From: Methylophilaceae bacterium
GTDB taxonomy: Bacteria > Pseudomonadota > Gammaproteobacteria > Burkholderiales > Methylophilaceae
Direction: 5' to 3'
NCBI GenBank assembly: GCA_947379975.1
Contig: CANCPF010000001.1
Coordinates: 1 to 64,000 of the forward strand
DNA: 64,000 nt
The notes beneath the pieces were generated by a model that did not search any database, had not been told where the DNA came from, and saw only the letters and a program-made list of their open reading frames with translations. Each line of letters begins with the position of its first letter. Positions within the stretch are counted from its first letter, which is position 1. A program made the position numbers and the translations under genes. Shown here piece by piece: positions 26,762 through 35,283 of this stretch.

Positions 26762-27012
26762 AATCTCCTAAATATATCACTGGTGTACGAAAGTCTACTC
26801 CGTAGCATAAACGACTGACAAGCTTAATTTGGTTTAAAGTTACAACTTTAGATTACTCGCTATGGCTCATAGTATTTAGTCAATTTAAATGTCTTTCGAT
26901 TTAAAACTACATGTGTCTATCATGAAATATTAAACAAACTTAATCAGACCCTGACAAATATCACTTAGGAGCCTAAAATAGCAAAAACTTCGTTGCTCAG
27001 AGCAAAATATAG

Positions 27013-27612
27013 TTAGAAATTAACACTTAGATTCGCACTTAATGTATTTGAATTATATGAATTAGAGCCTTGAGAGTACATATAATTAAAGCTCATCAAA
27101 GTATTTTTAAAAGTTTGGTAACTTAGACCCATCCCAAGTGAGCCTAAATCACTAGGCATGCTTTTAAAGGATAAAGCCACATCACCAGATCCAGTATCAG
27201 TATAATACATATATTGGTTCATAACTCCTAGATAGTTGTGGGTATATTGAAGGTTCATAGTCGGCCTTAATATGCCATTTGATATCGCTATGTTAGTAAA
27301 CATTTTGATGCCCGTAGAAATATTATTGGATCTGATGTTTGCTTGATCGTAACTAACTGCAGATGAAGAGCCAGCTTCACTGTAAGCATCCAATTTGGCC
27401 TTACTCATGTCTACTTTCAAATAAGGCTGAAGTGTTAGATTGTTCACCTCGAATAATCGGCTTATCTTTAATCCAGCAAAAGTGACAGATCCGCTTCGGG
27501 TTCCAGAAAGCAATAGATCAGAATATCTAAGGTTATCAAACCCTAGATCCCCGCACCCCAACACTCCATCTAGTAAAAAATTATTGGCCGATTGATAACT
27601 TAAATAGAAGAT
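27013..27612 (-). pseudogene. remnant of an autotransporter: C-terminal beta-barrel only
   Basis: The translation from 27612 begins FYLSYQSANNFLLDGVLG and runs to LSANLSVNF, ending in the terminal phenylalanine typical of outer-membrane barrels. It matches the last part of the autotransporter beta-domain (NNFLLDG, FDNLRY, LKISRLFEVNNLTLQPYLKVD, GLSYQTFKNTLMSFNYMY). A TAA stop interrupts the frame at 27613-27615, and no passenger domain or signal peptide is found upstream. The ORF start at 27564 (GTG) is therefore artificial. I read it as a decayed gene, about 200 residues remaining. Confidence 0.65.
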
Positions 27613-27688
27613 TTAATCGCTGAATGTAGGCTGAGCGACAACAGAATGGCTAAGATAATTGAATCTATTGCAGCAAGCCAGTTAAATA

Positions 27689-27787
27689 TTATAAATTAAA
27701 GTTCCCAAATGGTGTATTGAGACCTAAATAAGTCTTGAATGCACCATTCGAAGACCCATCAAATTCATTGATGACATTTTCACGAAG
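27689..27787 (-). pseudogene. possible fragment of an outer-membrane porin
   Basis: A short stop-bounded frame contains ENVINEFDGSSNGAFKTYLG followed by LNTPFGNFNL. This resembles the second and third strands of betaproteobacterial trimeric porins, where a line such as F-VGL-S-FG-VTLG is found. It has no start, no signal sequence and ends at a TAA. With the autotransporter remnant next to it, it suggests that this stretch is a graveyard of outer-membrane genes. The match is short, so the assignment is tentative. Confidence 0.3.
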
Positions 27788-27803
27788 TTAGCTTTTAATT
27801 GAA

Positions 27804-28994
27804 TCAATCATCCGCACTGGATACGATTTTATGTATGCTTAAATCTGCGCCATCAAACTCTTCTTCTTGGCTTAAACGTATTCCTACAACAGTTTTCAAC
27901 AGGCCATAAACAAGTGCGCCACCGACCAGTGCGATCAACACGCCTAAGCCTGTGCCTAAAAGTTGTGACATCAAACTTATACCGCCAATACCACCTAATG
28001 CTTTTGCACCAAAAATACCTGCGGCTATTCCGCCCCAAGCGCCACAAAGCCCGTGTAAAGGCCAAACACCTAGGACATCATCAATTTTTAAACGATTTTG
28101 TGTTTGCGTGAACGCCCATACGAATAATGCGCCAGCGACTACGCCAGTCACTAAAGCACCTAATGGGTGCATCACATCTGAGCCGGCACAAACTGCCACT
28201 AAGCCAGCTAAAGGACCATTATGTACAAAGCCTGGATCATTTTTACCCATGACTAAGGCAGCTAGAGTACCGCCAACGAGTGCCATTAATGAATTTACTG
28301 CGACCAAACCGGAAATACCTTGAATGGCTTGCGCTGACATGACATTAAAACCAAACCAGCCGACGGTAAGAATCCATGCGCCTAAGGCTAAAAATGGAAT
28401 ATTAGAAGGCGGATGCGCATGCACACGACCATCTTTAGCATAGCGACCTGAGCGTGCGCCTAGCAATATGACTGCCGCCAGCGCTATCCAACCGCCCATT
28501 GCATGAACAACTACCGAGCCAGCAAAGTCGTGGAATTTAGCACCATAAGTTGCCATTAGCCAATCTTGAAAGCCGTAATGATTATTCCAGGCGATGCCCT
28601 CAAAAAATGGATAAATGAAACCCACTATTAAAAAAGTCGCTGCAAGTTGTGGATTAAATTTAGCACGTTCTGCAATTCCGCCAGAAACAATGGCGGGTAT
28701 AGCTGCGGCAAATGTCAGTAGGAAAAAGAATTTGACTAAGCCAAAGCCGTTATTGGCGGCTAACACATCCGCACCGCTGAAGAAATTTACGCCATAGGCA
28801 ATGCTATAACCTATGAAAAAGTAGGCGATGGTTGATACTGAAAAATCAACCATAATTTTAACCAAAGCATTGACTTGGTTTTTTTTACGTACCGTACCTA
28901 ACTCTAAAAATGCAAAACCTGCATGCATTGCTAGCACCATAATGGCGCCTAATAAAACAAATAACACATCGTTTGATGAAACTACCATTTCCAT
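27804..28994 (-). CDS. amt: ammonium transporter Amt
   Basis: A 396-residue membrane protein with about 11 transmembrane helices that conducts ammonium. Family blocks include FAFLELGTVRKKNQVNALVK, FIYPFFEGIAWNNHYGFQDW, DFAGSVVVHAMGGWIALAAV (first pore histidine) and VWPLHGLCGAWGGIAAGIFG (second pore histidine). Length is normal, but it lacks the signal peptide many Amt proteins carry. No glnK lies beside it, although the two are usually linked. Upstream there is a sigma-54 promoter and two NtrC-type palindromes, so expression should rise on nitrogen limitation. Confidence 0.96.
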   Translation of the reverse strand: MEMVVSSNDVLFVLLGAIMVLAMHAGFAFLELGTVRKKNQVNALVKIMVDFSVSTIAYFFIGYSIAYGVNFFSGADVLAANNGFGLVKFFFLLTFAAAIPAIVSGGIAERAKFNPQLAATFLIVGFIYPFFEGIAWNNHYGFQDWLMATYGAKFHDFAGSVVVHAMGGWIALAAVILLGARSGRYAKDGRVHAHPPSNIPFLALGAWILTVGWFGFNVMSAQAIQGISGLVAVNSLMALVGGTLAALVMGKNDPGFVHNGPLAGLVAVCAGSDVMHPLGALVTGVVAGALFVWAFTQTQNRLKIDDVLGVWPLHGLCGAWGGIAAGIFGAKALGGIGGISLMSQLLGTGLGVLIALVGGALVYGLLKTVVGIRLSQEEEFDGADLSIHKIVSSADD

Positions 28995-29032
28995 TTTGTA
29001 CCATCCTAAATATTTTTAAGCTGGCTTTTATA

Positions 29033-29048
29033 AGCAAATAGTGCGCCA
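29033..29048 (-). promoter_or_regulatory. sigma-54 (-24/-12) promoter of amt
   Basis: On the minus strand TGGCGC, five bases, TTGCT matches the sigma-54 consensus TGGCAC-N5-TTGCA/T with one mismatch and correct spacing. It is about 40 bases before the amt ATG, so the untranslated leader would be about 28 bases. Confidence 0.75.
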
Positions 29049-29100
29049 AAACGTAACTGATTGTTTTTTATTAGATTTAACTTGGCACATATTGAAATAT

Positions 29101-29117
29101 TGCACTTTAATTGTGCA
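29101..29117 (-). promoter_or_regulatory. NtrC-like binding site 1 (amt)
   Basis: TGCAC, seven bases, GTGCA: a 17-base dyad fitting the NtrC pattern TGCACC-N5-GGTGCA with one mismatch per arm. It lies about 85 bases upstream of the predicted transcription start. Confidence 0.6.
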
Positions 29118-29130
29118 ATGCACAAAAGAT

Positions 29131-29147
29131 AGCACCTAATTGGTGCA
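29131..29147 (-). promoter_or_regulatory. NtrC-like binding site 2 (amt)
   Basis: AGCACC, five bases, GGTGCA: an almost perfect NtrC dyad, centred 30 bases (about three helical turns) from site 1, on the same DNA face. Paired sites of this kind support NtrC oligomerisation and enhancer-type activation of sigma-54. Confidence 0.7.
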
Positions 29148-29401
29148 AATTAATTATTGCGCAATTTTCTGCTGCAATTTACTGACACTTTTTTTATGTT
29201 CGTGTCATGGCCGTGCTAAAAATTAATAATTTAGCTGCGACAAATATCTCCAATCAACCTCATTCCTTGACGGTATAACTAAAAACTAAATAACTCATAA
29301 CAACAAGCTATCGCTTACAATTGTGCATGAGATTAAACCTCAGCAAATGCGCATTCGGATGAGAACTAAGGTTCTAAAACTTCAACAATGGAACGAACCG
29401 T

Positions 29402-29710
29402 ATGGAATTAATATTAATATTTGTCTTGATAGTACTTGCTTGGTTCTGGCTAGATAGTCTAGATAAGCGTGAAAGAGCAGTGCTTTTAGGTGCAGAGTTG
29501 GCAGCTCGGTTTAATTTACAGCTACTCGATGAAACAGTTGCTTGCAACAAGTTATGGTTGGCGCGTAATGCCCGTGGCAAAGTACACTTTCTGCGTACTT
29601 ATGAATTTGAAGTAAGCGCCAGTGGGGCTGAGCGCTTACATTGTCATCTTATTTTACTTGGAAATCAGCTTAGTACCTGGCACATTCCGCCTTACCAGCA
29701 AGCGGAATAA
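29402..29710 (+). CDS. DUF3301 membrane protein
   Basis: A 102-residue protein with one N-terminal transmembrane helix (LILIFVLIVLAWFWLDSL) and a small domain containing GAELAARFNLQLLDETVACN and FLRTYEFEVSASGAERLHC. This matches the DUF3301 family of gamma- and betaproteobacteria, function unknown. It faces the iron-uptake operon convergently, stops seven bases apart, and probably has its own promoter. Confidence 0.85.
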   Translation: MELILIFVLIVLAWFWLDSLDKRERAVLLGAELAARFNLQLLDETVACNKLWLARNARGKVHFLRTYEFEVSASGAERLHCHLILLGNQLSTWHIPPYQQAE

Positions 29711-29716
29711 AGCCAT

Positions 29717-30529
29717 TTAGAATTCATACTCTAGTTGCATTCTCAAGGTATTATTTGGCGCCACCTCGCTCAACCCCACAAGCCAGGCCGCATTATATTT
29801 AATGGCGCGTTTATTCGCTAATGCAAATTTACCAAATACTGCCGGACCCGCTCGGTGATTCTGTGCGCTAGCAGCGTCCCAATGATCCCAACGGCCTAAC
29901 TCACCGAAGCCTTGCACACCAAATTCTAATGTTTTAATCCAGCGATATTTAGCTTGCCATTGATAGCCCATTTCTGTGGCATATTTATCATCGGCATCAT
30001 TGCGGCCAAATTTTCGCTCAAATAACACGTTGCCATTCAATTGTAACTTGCCAAATTCAGTCTGAAATAACGGACCAATCTTAAACTCCCAAGGCGCTTT
30101 ACTATTATTAAGCGGCGCTTCGATCTCAGTAATCAAACCAATATCCACCGCATATTTTCCGGTTTCAGTGAGCTGGAATTTATTTTCCCACTCAGCAAGC
30201 GTCAAGCCGTCACTGCCTTCCTTTTCACGCTTTAAATATAGCTCTGTAAACCAATAATCCGTAGCCCCATAGCCAAAACCTAGCGTACTAACGGTAGCAC
30301 GCGTCCCATCCGGCTGCTTAGCCGTACCAAATTTGAAATCGATTTCTTTTTCGCCTTGCTCAACCTTAGGCATGTAAATGTAATCAGCTGGCCCCGCAGC
30401 AGCGCTTGCCGAATAAAGTGCAGCACTTACGACCAAGCTACTTAGCGCAATACGGCTTAGTAGAAAACTATTTTTAACGAAATCGTGTGTTGCTAAATTT
30501 GTGTGATTGATTAATTTCTTTACTTGCAT
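29717..30529 (-). CDS. putative outer-membrane beta-barrel protein of the iron-uptake operon
   Basis: A 270-residue exported protein. A long N-terminal region (about 45 residues) holds the hydrophobic signal segment ALSSLVVSAALYSASAAAGP. The mature part alternates strands and turns (IDFKFGTAKQPDG, TDYWFTELYLKRE, WEFKIGPLFQTEF, NTLRMQLEYEF) and ends in phenylalanine, as outer-membrane barrels do. It starts 19 bases after the FTR1 permease, so it is the third gene of that operon and may carry iron or a ligand across the outer membrane. I do not recognise a named family. Confidence 0.7.
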   Translation of the reverse strand: MQVKKLINHTNLATHDFVKNSFLLSRIALSSLVVSAALYSASAAAGPADYIYMPKVEQGEKEIDFKFGTAKQPDGTRATVSTLGFGYGATDYWFTELYLKREKEGSDGLTLAEWENKFQLTETGKYAVDIGLITEIEAPLNNSKAPWEFKIGPLFQTEFGKLQLNGNVLFERKFGRNDADDKYATEMGYQWQAKYRWIKTLEFGVQGFGELGRWDHWDAASAQNHRAGPAVFGKFALANKRAIKYNAAWLVGLSEVAPNNTLRMQLEYEF

Positions 30530-30548
30530 ATTGAATAGAACCTATTAA

Positions 30549-31364
30549 TTAAATTGATTTACGTGGCTTAGCCGCTAATTTCATACCAAGACTAATGACC
30601 GCTAATACAGCAACATAAAAGATGACCTGCATACCTGCAGGACGTGCATCATAGCCAATAAGACTGTGTAGCAATATGCCTAATAAGCCATTTTCTGGCA
30701 ATGCTGACGAGCTATCCCACAGCGGTGATGCTAGGGCCGGAATCAAATCAGCCTGAATTAAAAAGTGTGCAGCGGTAGAAGCCATACCAGCCGCTAATAG
30801 CAGCACTAAAGCACCCGTGGCTGCAAAAAACCAGCGCATAGGAATACGCAACAATCCTGCGTAAAGGCTATAGCCAACCGCAACACCCGCCAGCATTCCT
30901 ATCAAACCACCGAATAACATAGTGCGAGCACTACTGCCTTCTGAAGCGGCAATACCATAAAGGAAAAGTACTGTTTCTGAACCTTCACGTAATACAGCTA
31001 AGCCAACCACTACCATCAGTATTGAACATTCACTGCGACCTTCGCTAATATTGGCCGCCACCGTGCGCGCCTTCTTAGCTAATTCAGCACCATGCGAAGC
31101 CATCCAAACATTATGCCAAGCCAACATTAGTACTGCGAGACCAAGCACAATCGCGTTAAATAACTCCTGACCAACACCACTTGCAAATGAGGCGATGGCA
31201 TCAGTTGAAGCGGCAACAATGCCAGAGCCAATTAAACCTGCCAGCAAGCCAGCGATCAACCAACGCGTCCGTCCAGCTACACCGCGAGTAGCGGCTGAAA
31301 CGATGCCAATAATAATGGCTGCTTCTAGCACTTCGCGAAAAACAATAATTGCACTTCCAAACAT
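30549..31364 (-). CDS. FTR1-family high-affinity iron permease
   Basis: A 271-residue, seven-helix permease of the FTR1/EfeU family. Two REXXE-type motifs, FREVLEAAIIIG at the N-terminus and LREGSETVLFLYG in the middle, are the iron-binding signature. It imports iron across the inner membrane, usually with a partner that oxidises or delivers the metal. The cupredoxin gene is 73 bases upstream and the outer-membrane protein 19 bases downstream. This recalls the ftrBC part of the Bordetella ftrABCD system, but no FtrA(P19)- or FtrD-like gene is seen here. Confidence 0.93.
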   Translation of the reverse strand: MFGSAIIVFREVLEAAIIIGIVSAATRGVAGRTRWLIAGLLAGLIGSGIVAASTDAIASFASGVGQELFNAIVLGLAVLMLAWHNVWMASHGAELAKKARTVAANISEGRSECSILMVVVGLAVLREGSETVLFLYGIAASEGSSARTMLFGGLIGMLAGVAVGYSLYAGLLRIPMRWFFAATGALVLLLAAGMASTAAHFLIQADLIPALASPLWDSSSALPENGLLGILLHSLIGYDARPAGMQVIFYVAVLAVISLGMKLAAKPRKSI

Positions 31365-31437
31365 GGTGATTCCTTGAGATTGCTCTTTATAGTAATGAGC
31401 TTTTACTTAACGACTGCTTAGCAAACTACTTGGCAAC

Positions 31438-31773
31438 CTACTTAGCAATAATGACGCCTTGCGCGGTTTCTTTATTAAATTCGCCAAAAAATTCATAACG
31501 TCCTGGTGCTAGCGGGCCGATGTATATAATGGCCGTTCCATTACCCGCTACGAGTTTTTCACGGTTAAGTGAGTGACTTTCAAATTCTTCAGCTGTGGCG
31601 TCTTTATTCTCAATAGACATTTTAATTTTCTTGCCGGCTGGTACGATTAGCTCGGCTGGCTGAAAGCGATGATCTTTAATCACCAGATTATAATCAGCAT
31701 CTGCAGCAGAACTTGCCACTGGCGTTAGAGCTGCAGCAAATAAAAATAAAGAGAAAGAGAAAATGTTTTTCAT
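31438..31773 (-). CDS. periplasmic cupredoxin-like protein (FtrB/EfeO-N type)
   Basis: A 111-residue protein with a signal peptide (KNIFSFSLFLFAAALTPVASSAA) and a cupredoxin fold: LVIKDHRFQPAELIVPAGKK, EEFESHSLNREK, APGRYEFFGEFN. It has no cysteine, so it cannot form an ordinary type 1 copper site; this is typical of the cupredoxin domain that accompanies FTR1 permeases. It is the first gene of the operon, behind a Fur-like box. A role in binding or oxidising ferrous iron for the permease is inferred from context. Confidence 0.88.
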   Translation of the reverse strand: MKNIFSFSLFLFAAALTPVASSAADADYNLVIKDHRFQPAELIVPAGKKIKMSIENKDATAEEFESHSLNREKLVAGNGTAIIYIGPLAPGRYEFFGEFNKETAQGVIIAK

Positions 31774-31816
31774 AACGTATCCATCATAAGATTGGCATAA
31801 ATTTACTAAGTTGAAT

Positions 31817-31835
31817 GATAATAGTTCCTATTTGC
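31817..31835 (-). promoter_or_regulatory. Fur-box-like sequence before the iron operon
   Basis: On the minus strand GCAAATAGGAACTATTATC matches the 19-base Fur consensus at 12 positions, including the outer right half. It lies about 45 bases before the cupredoxin ATG. It would repress the operon when iron is plentiful. Confidence 0.55.
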
Positions 31836-31887
31836 AATTGCAATAATTTTTTAAGAAAAATTTAACGCTAAATGTTAAAATGCGCGC

Positions 31888-32823
31888 ATGAAAACTAACC
31901 AAGACTCATTGCAACGCTTTGTATTTGAAAACACACCGGTACGAGGCAATCTCGTTAATCTGACTCAAACATTTCAACAAGCACTGCAGAAACAACATCT
32001 ACCAAAAGGCTTACGCCGCGCACTTGGAGAATTAATGGCGGCTAGCGCGCTTTTATCCGCCACGCTAAAAATGCATGGTGCTTTAGTGTTGCAAATTCAA
32101 AGCAAAGGTCCACTAAAGCTTTTGGTTGTTGAATGCAGCTCAAACCTGGACGGCGGCATTAAAATTCGCGCAACGGCTAAATGGACAGGCGAAATTGGCG
32201 ATCAAATCAATGATGAGCACACCTTGTTTGAATTAGTCGATCATGGACATTTTATGATTACGCTAGACCCAAAAGATGGCGGTCAGGCTTACCAGGGCAT
32301 TGTGCCGCTAGAAGGCGACAGCATCAGTGCTGTGTTAGAAAATTACATGCTGCGCTCCGAGCAAATCGACACCAAAATTTGGTTATGTTGCGACGGCGAA
32401 TCTGCGGCTGGGATGCTGATTCAGAAGCTGCCAGAAACTATGAACCAAGTGACGCAAACCGAAGAATTAATCGGCCATGATTTAGAAACGTGGAACCGCG
32501 TGGGCTATTTAGCCAACACGGTTACGGATGATGAATTACTTAACTTACCCACAGAAACATTACTTACAAGATTATTTAATGAAGAAGATGTGCGCCTTTT
32601 TGAGGCGAGCGAAACCGGCTTTTCTTGCAGTTGCACGCGTGAAAATGTGGCTAATATGTTACGCATGTTGGGCGATGAAGAAATCACTAGCATTATTGAA
32701 GAACAGGGCAAAATTGACGTGAACTGTGACTTTTGCAATCACCTTTACACCTTTGATAAAGTAGATGCCACGCAGTTGATGGTGACTGAAGCTGCACTGA
32801 TCACTAGCCCGGAAATACATTAA
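31888..32823 (+). CDS. hslO: redox-regulated chaperone Hsp33
   Basis: A 311-residue holdase that becomes active when oxidation releases zinc. The C-terminal zinc centre has CSCTRENV and, about 30 residues later, CDFC. N-terminal blocks include RGNLVNLTQTFQQAL, LGELMAASALLSATLK and IQSKGPLKLLVVEC. All four cysteines are present, so redox switching should be intact. It is convergent with the RNA methyltransferase gene. Confidence 0.97.
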   Translation: MKTNQDSLQRFVFENTPVRGNLVNLTQTFQQALQKQHLPKGLRRALGELMAASALLSATLKMHGALVLQIQSKGPLKLLVVECSSNLDGGIKIRATAKWTGEIGDQINDEHTLFELVDHGHFMITLDPKDGGQAYQGIVPLEGDSISAVLENYMLRSEQIDTKIWLCCDGESAAGMLIQKLPETMNQVTQTEELIGHDLETWNRVGYLANTVTDDELLNLPTETLLTRLFNEEDVRLFEASETGFSCSCTRENVANMLRMLGDEEITSIIEEQGKIDVNCDFCNHLYTFDKVDATQLMVTEAALITSPEIH

Positions 32824-32901
32824 TTATGTAAAAGCTTGCAGCAAAATAAGCTACAATTTTTTTAAATATTTTAGCTTCCTTCTCGGTGACCGGCCTAAAA
32901 C

Positions 32902-33690
32902 TTAGCTCGAAACCTGACGCATACGTTCAAACATACACACCGCCGTTGCCGCGCCTGCATTAAGCGATTCTACCGAGCCACGATGTATTTCCATCATAGG
33001 AATTGTGATACTTTTAGTGGCCGCCGCGACGGTATGTTTGCGCAAACCAGCACCTTCATTACCAATTACAAAAGCTGTTGGCTGCGTTAAATCCTGCGTA
33101 TACAAAGACTCCCCTTGCATGGTGGTGGCATAACTATTACCGTCAAAATTCTCTAGCGCTGCCACTAAATCTGCTCGCTCGATAATAGGCAATACAAATT
33201 GCGCGCCCTGCCCGCCACGTAAAGCTTTAGGCGACCAAGCGTCGGTACAACCGGTGCTTAAATAAACCACTTCTGCGCCAGACGCTGCCGCTGTGCGCAA
33301 CATACTACCCAAATTACCCGGATCTTGAATGTCTTCCAACATCAAAGCAAACTTCGGCTGTTCAGGAAGCGCTATTTTCGGAATAGTCACCAAAGCCAAT
33401 ACACCCGTCGCCTTAGATACTGGCGTAAGTTCTGCAAACATCAAGGTGGGCAACATCATGGTAGAGATATGCTCCAGCGATTGAATTAACCCGGTCGCTT
33501 CTACGCTACTCTGCCCTTCTGGAATAATAATCATGGTTGGCTCACCAAACGCCGCCATATACGCTTCAATAAGATGCACACCATCTAAAAGTGTTTGGCC
33601 TTCACTACGTCTTTCACGCGCATTATCTGCAAGCTTTTTTAAGTGCTTGAACACTGGATTATCACGCGAAACAATATGTTTAAAAGACAT
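32902..33690 (-). CDS. TrmH/SpoU-family RNA 2'-O-methyltransferase
   Basis: A 262-residue SPOUT methyltransferase. The N-terminal RNA-binding part (SRDNPVFKHLKKLADNARER, GQTLLDGVHLIEAY) is of the L30e type, followed by the trefoil-knot domain with LMLEDIQDPGNLGSMLRTAA (motif 1), AFVIGNEGAGLR (motif 2) and IPMMEIHRGSVESLNAGAA (motif 3). It methylates a ribose in rRNA or tRNA using S-adenosylmethionine; the exact target is unclear. Confidence 0.93.
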   Translation of the reverse strand: MSFKHIVSRDNPVFKHLKKLADNARERRSEGQTLLDGVHLIEAYMAAFGEPTMIIIPEGQSSVEATGLIQSLEHISTMMLPTLMFAELTPVSKATGVLALVTIPKIALPEQPKFALMLEDIQDPGNLGSMLRTAAASGAEVVYLSTGCTDAWSPKALRGGQGAQFVLPIIERADLVAALENFDGNSYATTMQGESLYTQDLTQPTAFVIGNEGAGLRKHTVAAATKSITIPMMEIHRGSVESLNAGAATAVCMFERMRQVSS

Positions 33691-33894
33691 AATTTAGAAA
33701 ACCTAACCTAGACAAAAGTAATATTATAAGTAAGTCATTACTGTAAGTACTTAAAGTAGCATTTTAACTTAAAGTGCCACTTTATAGACTGACCAAGCAT
33801 TAAAAGCCGCTGGTTAATACTCATTAACTGAGCAACTTACTATTTTAGCGATCTCAGTGCATGGGCTTTTTTATAGCACGCGTTATAATGCCGC

Positions 33895-34611
33895 ATGGCT
33901 AAAAAACTCCCCTTAGAACGCATCATCCACAACCAAGGCTTTGGCGCGCGTAAATTATGCAGGCTGATGGTTTGGAACAATGAAATCACCGTTAATGGCG
34001 CGCCCTGCGACGACCCGAATGCTGAATTTGATTTAGAAAACTTACTTTATACCGTGCGTGGTGACGAGTGGAGTTATCGTGAAAAATCGTATTTAATGTT
34101 AAATAAACCTAGCGATTACGAATGCTCGCACAAAACCCAGCATCACCCTACCGTTTACAGCTTGCTTCCACATCCGCTAGTGGTAAGAGACGTGCAATGC
34201 ATAGGCCGTTTGGATGAAGATACCACTGGCTTAATATTGATGTCAGACGATGGGCAATTTATCCATCGCATGAGCTCGCCTAAACATAAAGTGCCGAAAA
34301 TGTACGAAGTGACTTGCAAGCATGCTGTCGATGACGAGCAAATTGCCCATATTTTAAAAGGCGTGCAATTAATCGACGAAGATGCGCCAATTGCCGCGCT
34401 AGCTTGCACGCGCGTCAACGAACACACCTTACACATGACGCTCACCGAAGGCAAATATCATCAAGTAAAACGCATGATTGCGGCTATTAGCAATCGTGTG
34501 GAAGGCTTAAAACGCATACAAATTGGTGAGTTAAAATTACCGGATGATTTAGAAGTGGGTGACTGGCGCTGGCTAACAGCGAGCGATATGGCAAAGCTTG
34601 GTGTTGTTTAA
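33895..34611 (+). CDS. RsuA-family rRNA pseudouridine synthase
   Basis: A 238-residue pseudouridine synthase. A short S4-like domain (LERIIHNQGFGARKLCRLM) is followed by the catalytic domain with GRLDEDTTGLILMSDDGQF, where the aspartate of GRLDxDTTG is catalytic, and EGKYHQVKRMIAAISNRVEGL. This is the small-subunit RsuA group, which modifies U516 in E. coli 16S rRNA. It starts about 20 bases after a cluster of AT-rich bases; the promoter is not clear. Confidence 0.9.
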   Translation: MAKKLPLERIIHNQGFGARKLCRLMVWNNEITVNGAPCDDPNAEFDLENLLYTVRGDEWSYREKSYLMLNKPSDYECSHKTQHHPTVYSLLPHPLVVRDVQCIGRLDEDTTGLILMSDDGQFIHRMSSPKHKVPKMYEVTCKHAVDDEQIAHILKGVQLIDEDAPIAALACTRVNEHTLHMTLTEGKYHQVKRMIAAISNRVEGLKRIQIGELKLPDDLEVGDWRWLTASDMAKLGVV

Positions 34612-34682
34612 TTAGTGTTATTTAAAATGCACTAATCAGACTTGCAGATGACTAAAGCTTATTAAAATCAGGAAGACCACAA

Positions 34683-35255
34683 ATGCGTAATTATTTTATA
34701 TTTCTTTTGCCGCTGTTCTTTTCAGCCTGCATGGGCGTACCAGACAATGTAAAAGTAATCGCTAGCGTAGATGCTAATCAATATTTAGGCACTTGGTATG
34801 AAATTGCGCGTTTAGACCACTCGTTTGAACGTGATTTAGAAAAAGTCACGGCAAACTATAGCCTGCGTGATGATGGCGGCATTAAAGTCATCAATAAAGG
34901 CTTCAATAGCCAAACCAAGGTATGGAAAGAAGCCGAAGGTAAAGCTTACTTTGTTGACCCACCAAACCCCGATAAAACCAACACCGGTAAGCTTAAAGTA
35001 TCTTTTTTTGGCCCGTTTTACGGCGCTTACAATATTATCGCGCTGGATAAACCTTATTACAATTACGTGATGTTATGTGGGCCTAATAAATCGTACTTCT
35101 GGATATTGTCGCGCACACCGCAATTGCCTTATCCAATTAAACAAGAACTCATCAGCCAAGCCAAAGCATTGGGTTTTGCAACTGATAAATTGATTTATGT
35201 AGATCAATCAGCAGAGGCGGTTAACTATGAATCAGGCCGCCACATGAAACATTAG
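34683..35255 (+). CDS. blc: bacterial lipocalin (Blc-like lipoprotein)
   Basis: A 190-residue lipoprotein with signal FIFLLPLFFSAC and an acylated Cys. The first lipocalin motif is YLGTWYEIARLDHSFERDLE, followed by VTANYSLRDDGGIKV, SFFGPFYGAYNIIALD and YFWILSRTPQLP. Bacterial lipocalins bind lysophospholipids or other lipids at the outer membrane and are often stress-induced. An inverted repeat (GGCCGCC/GGCGGCC) overlaps its 3' end. Confidence 0.93.
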   Translation: MRNYFIFLLPLFFSACMGVPDNVKVIASVDANQYLGTWYEIARLDHSFERDLEKVTANYSLRDDGGIKVINKGFNSQTKVWKEAEGKAYFVDPPNPDKTNTGKLKVSFFGPFYGAYNIIALDKPYYNYVMLCGPNKSYFWILSRTPQLPYPIKQELISQAKALGFATDKLIYVDQSAEAVNYESGRHMKH

Positions 35256-35261
35256 GCGGCC
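35235..35261. terminator. hairpin at the 3' end of blc
   Basis: GGCCGCC and GGCGGCC arms, 13-base loop, cover the last codons and stop of the lipocalin gene, between it and the convergent FadL gene. There is no clear T run, so intrinsic termination is unsure. Confidence 0.35.
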
Positions 35262-35283
35262 CTTGCGTTGCTTGCCTAAATAA

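Larger units (their letters stand above)
28995..29401. other. amt/DUF3301 divergent intergenic region (407 bases)
   Basis: No gene. The left third holds the sigma-54 promoter and NtrC sites of amt, listed separately. A palindrome ATTGCGCAAT occurs at about 29156-29165. The right part, toward the DUF3301 gene, shows nothing I can assign. Confidence 0.6.

Noticed and set aside
29093..29114. TGGCAC...TTGCA on the plus strand as a second sigma-54 promoter
   Set aside because: Spacing between the elements is 11 bases instead of 5, and it points away from amt.
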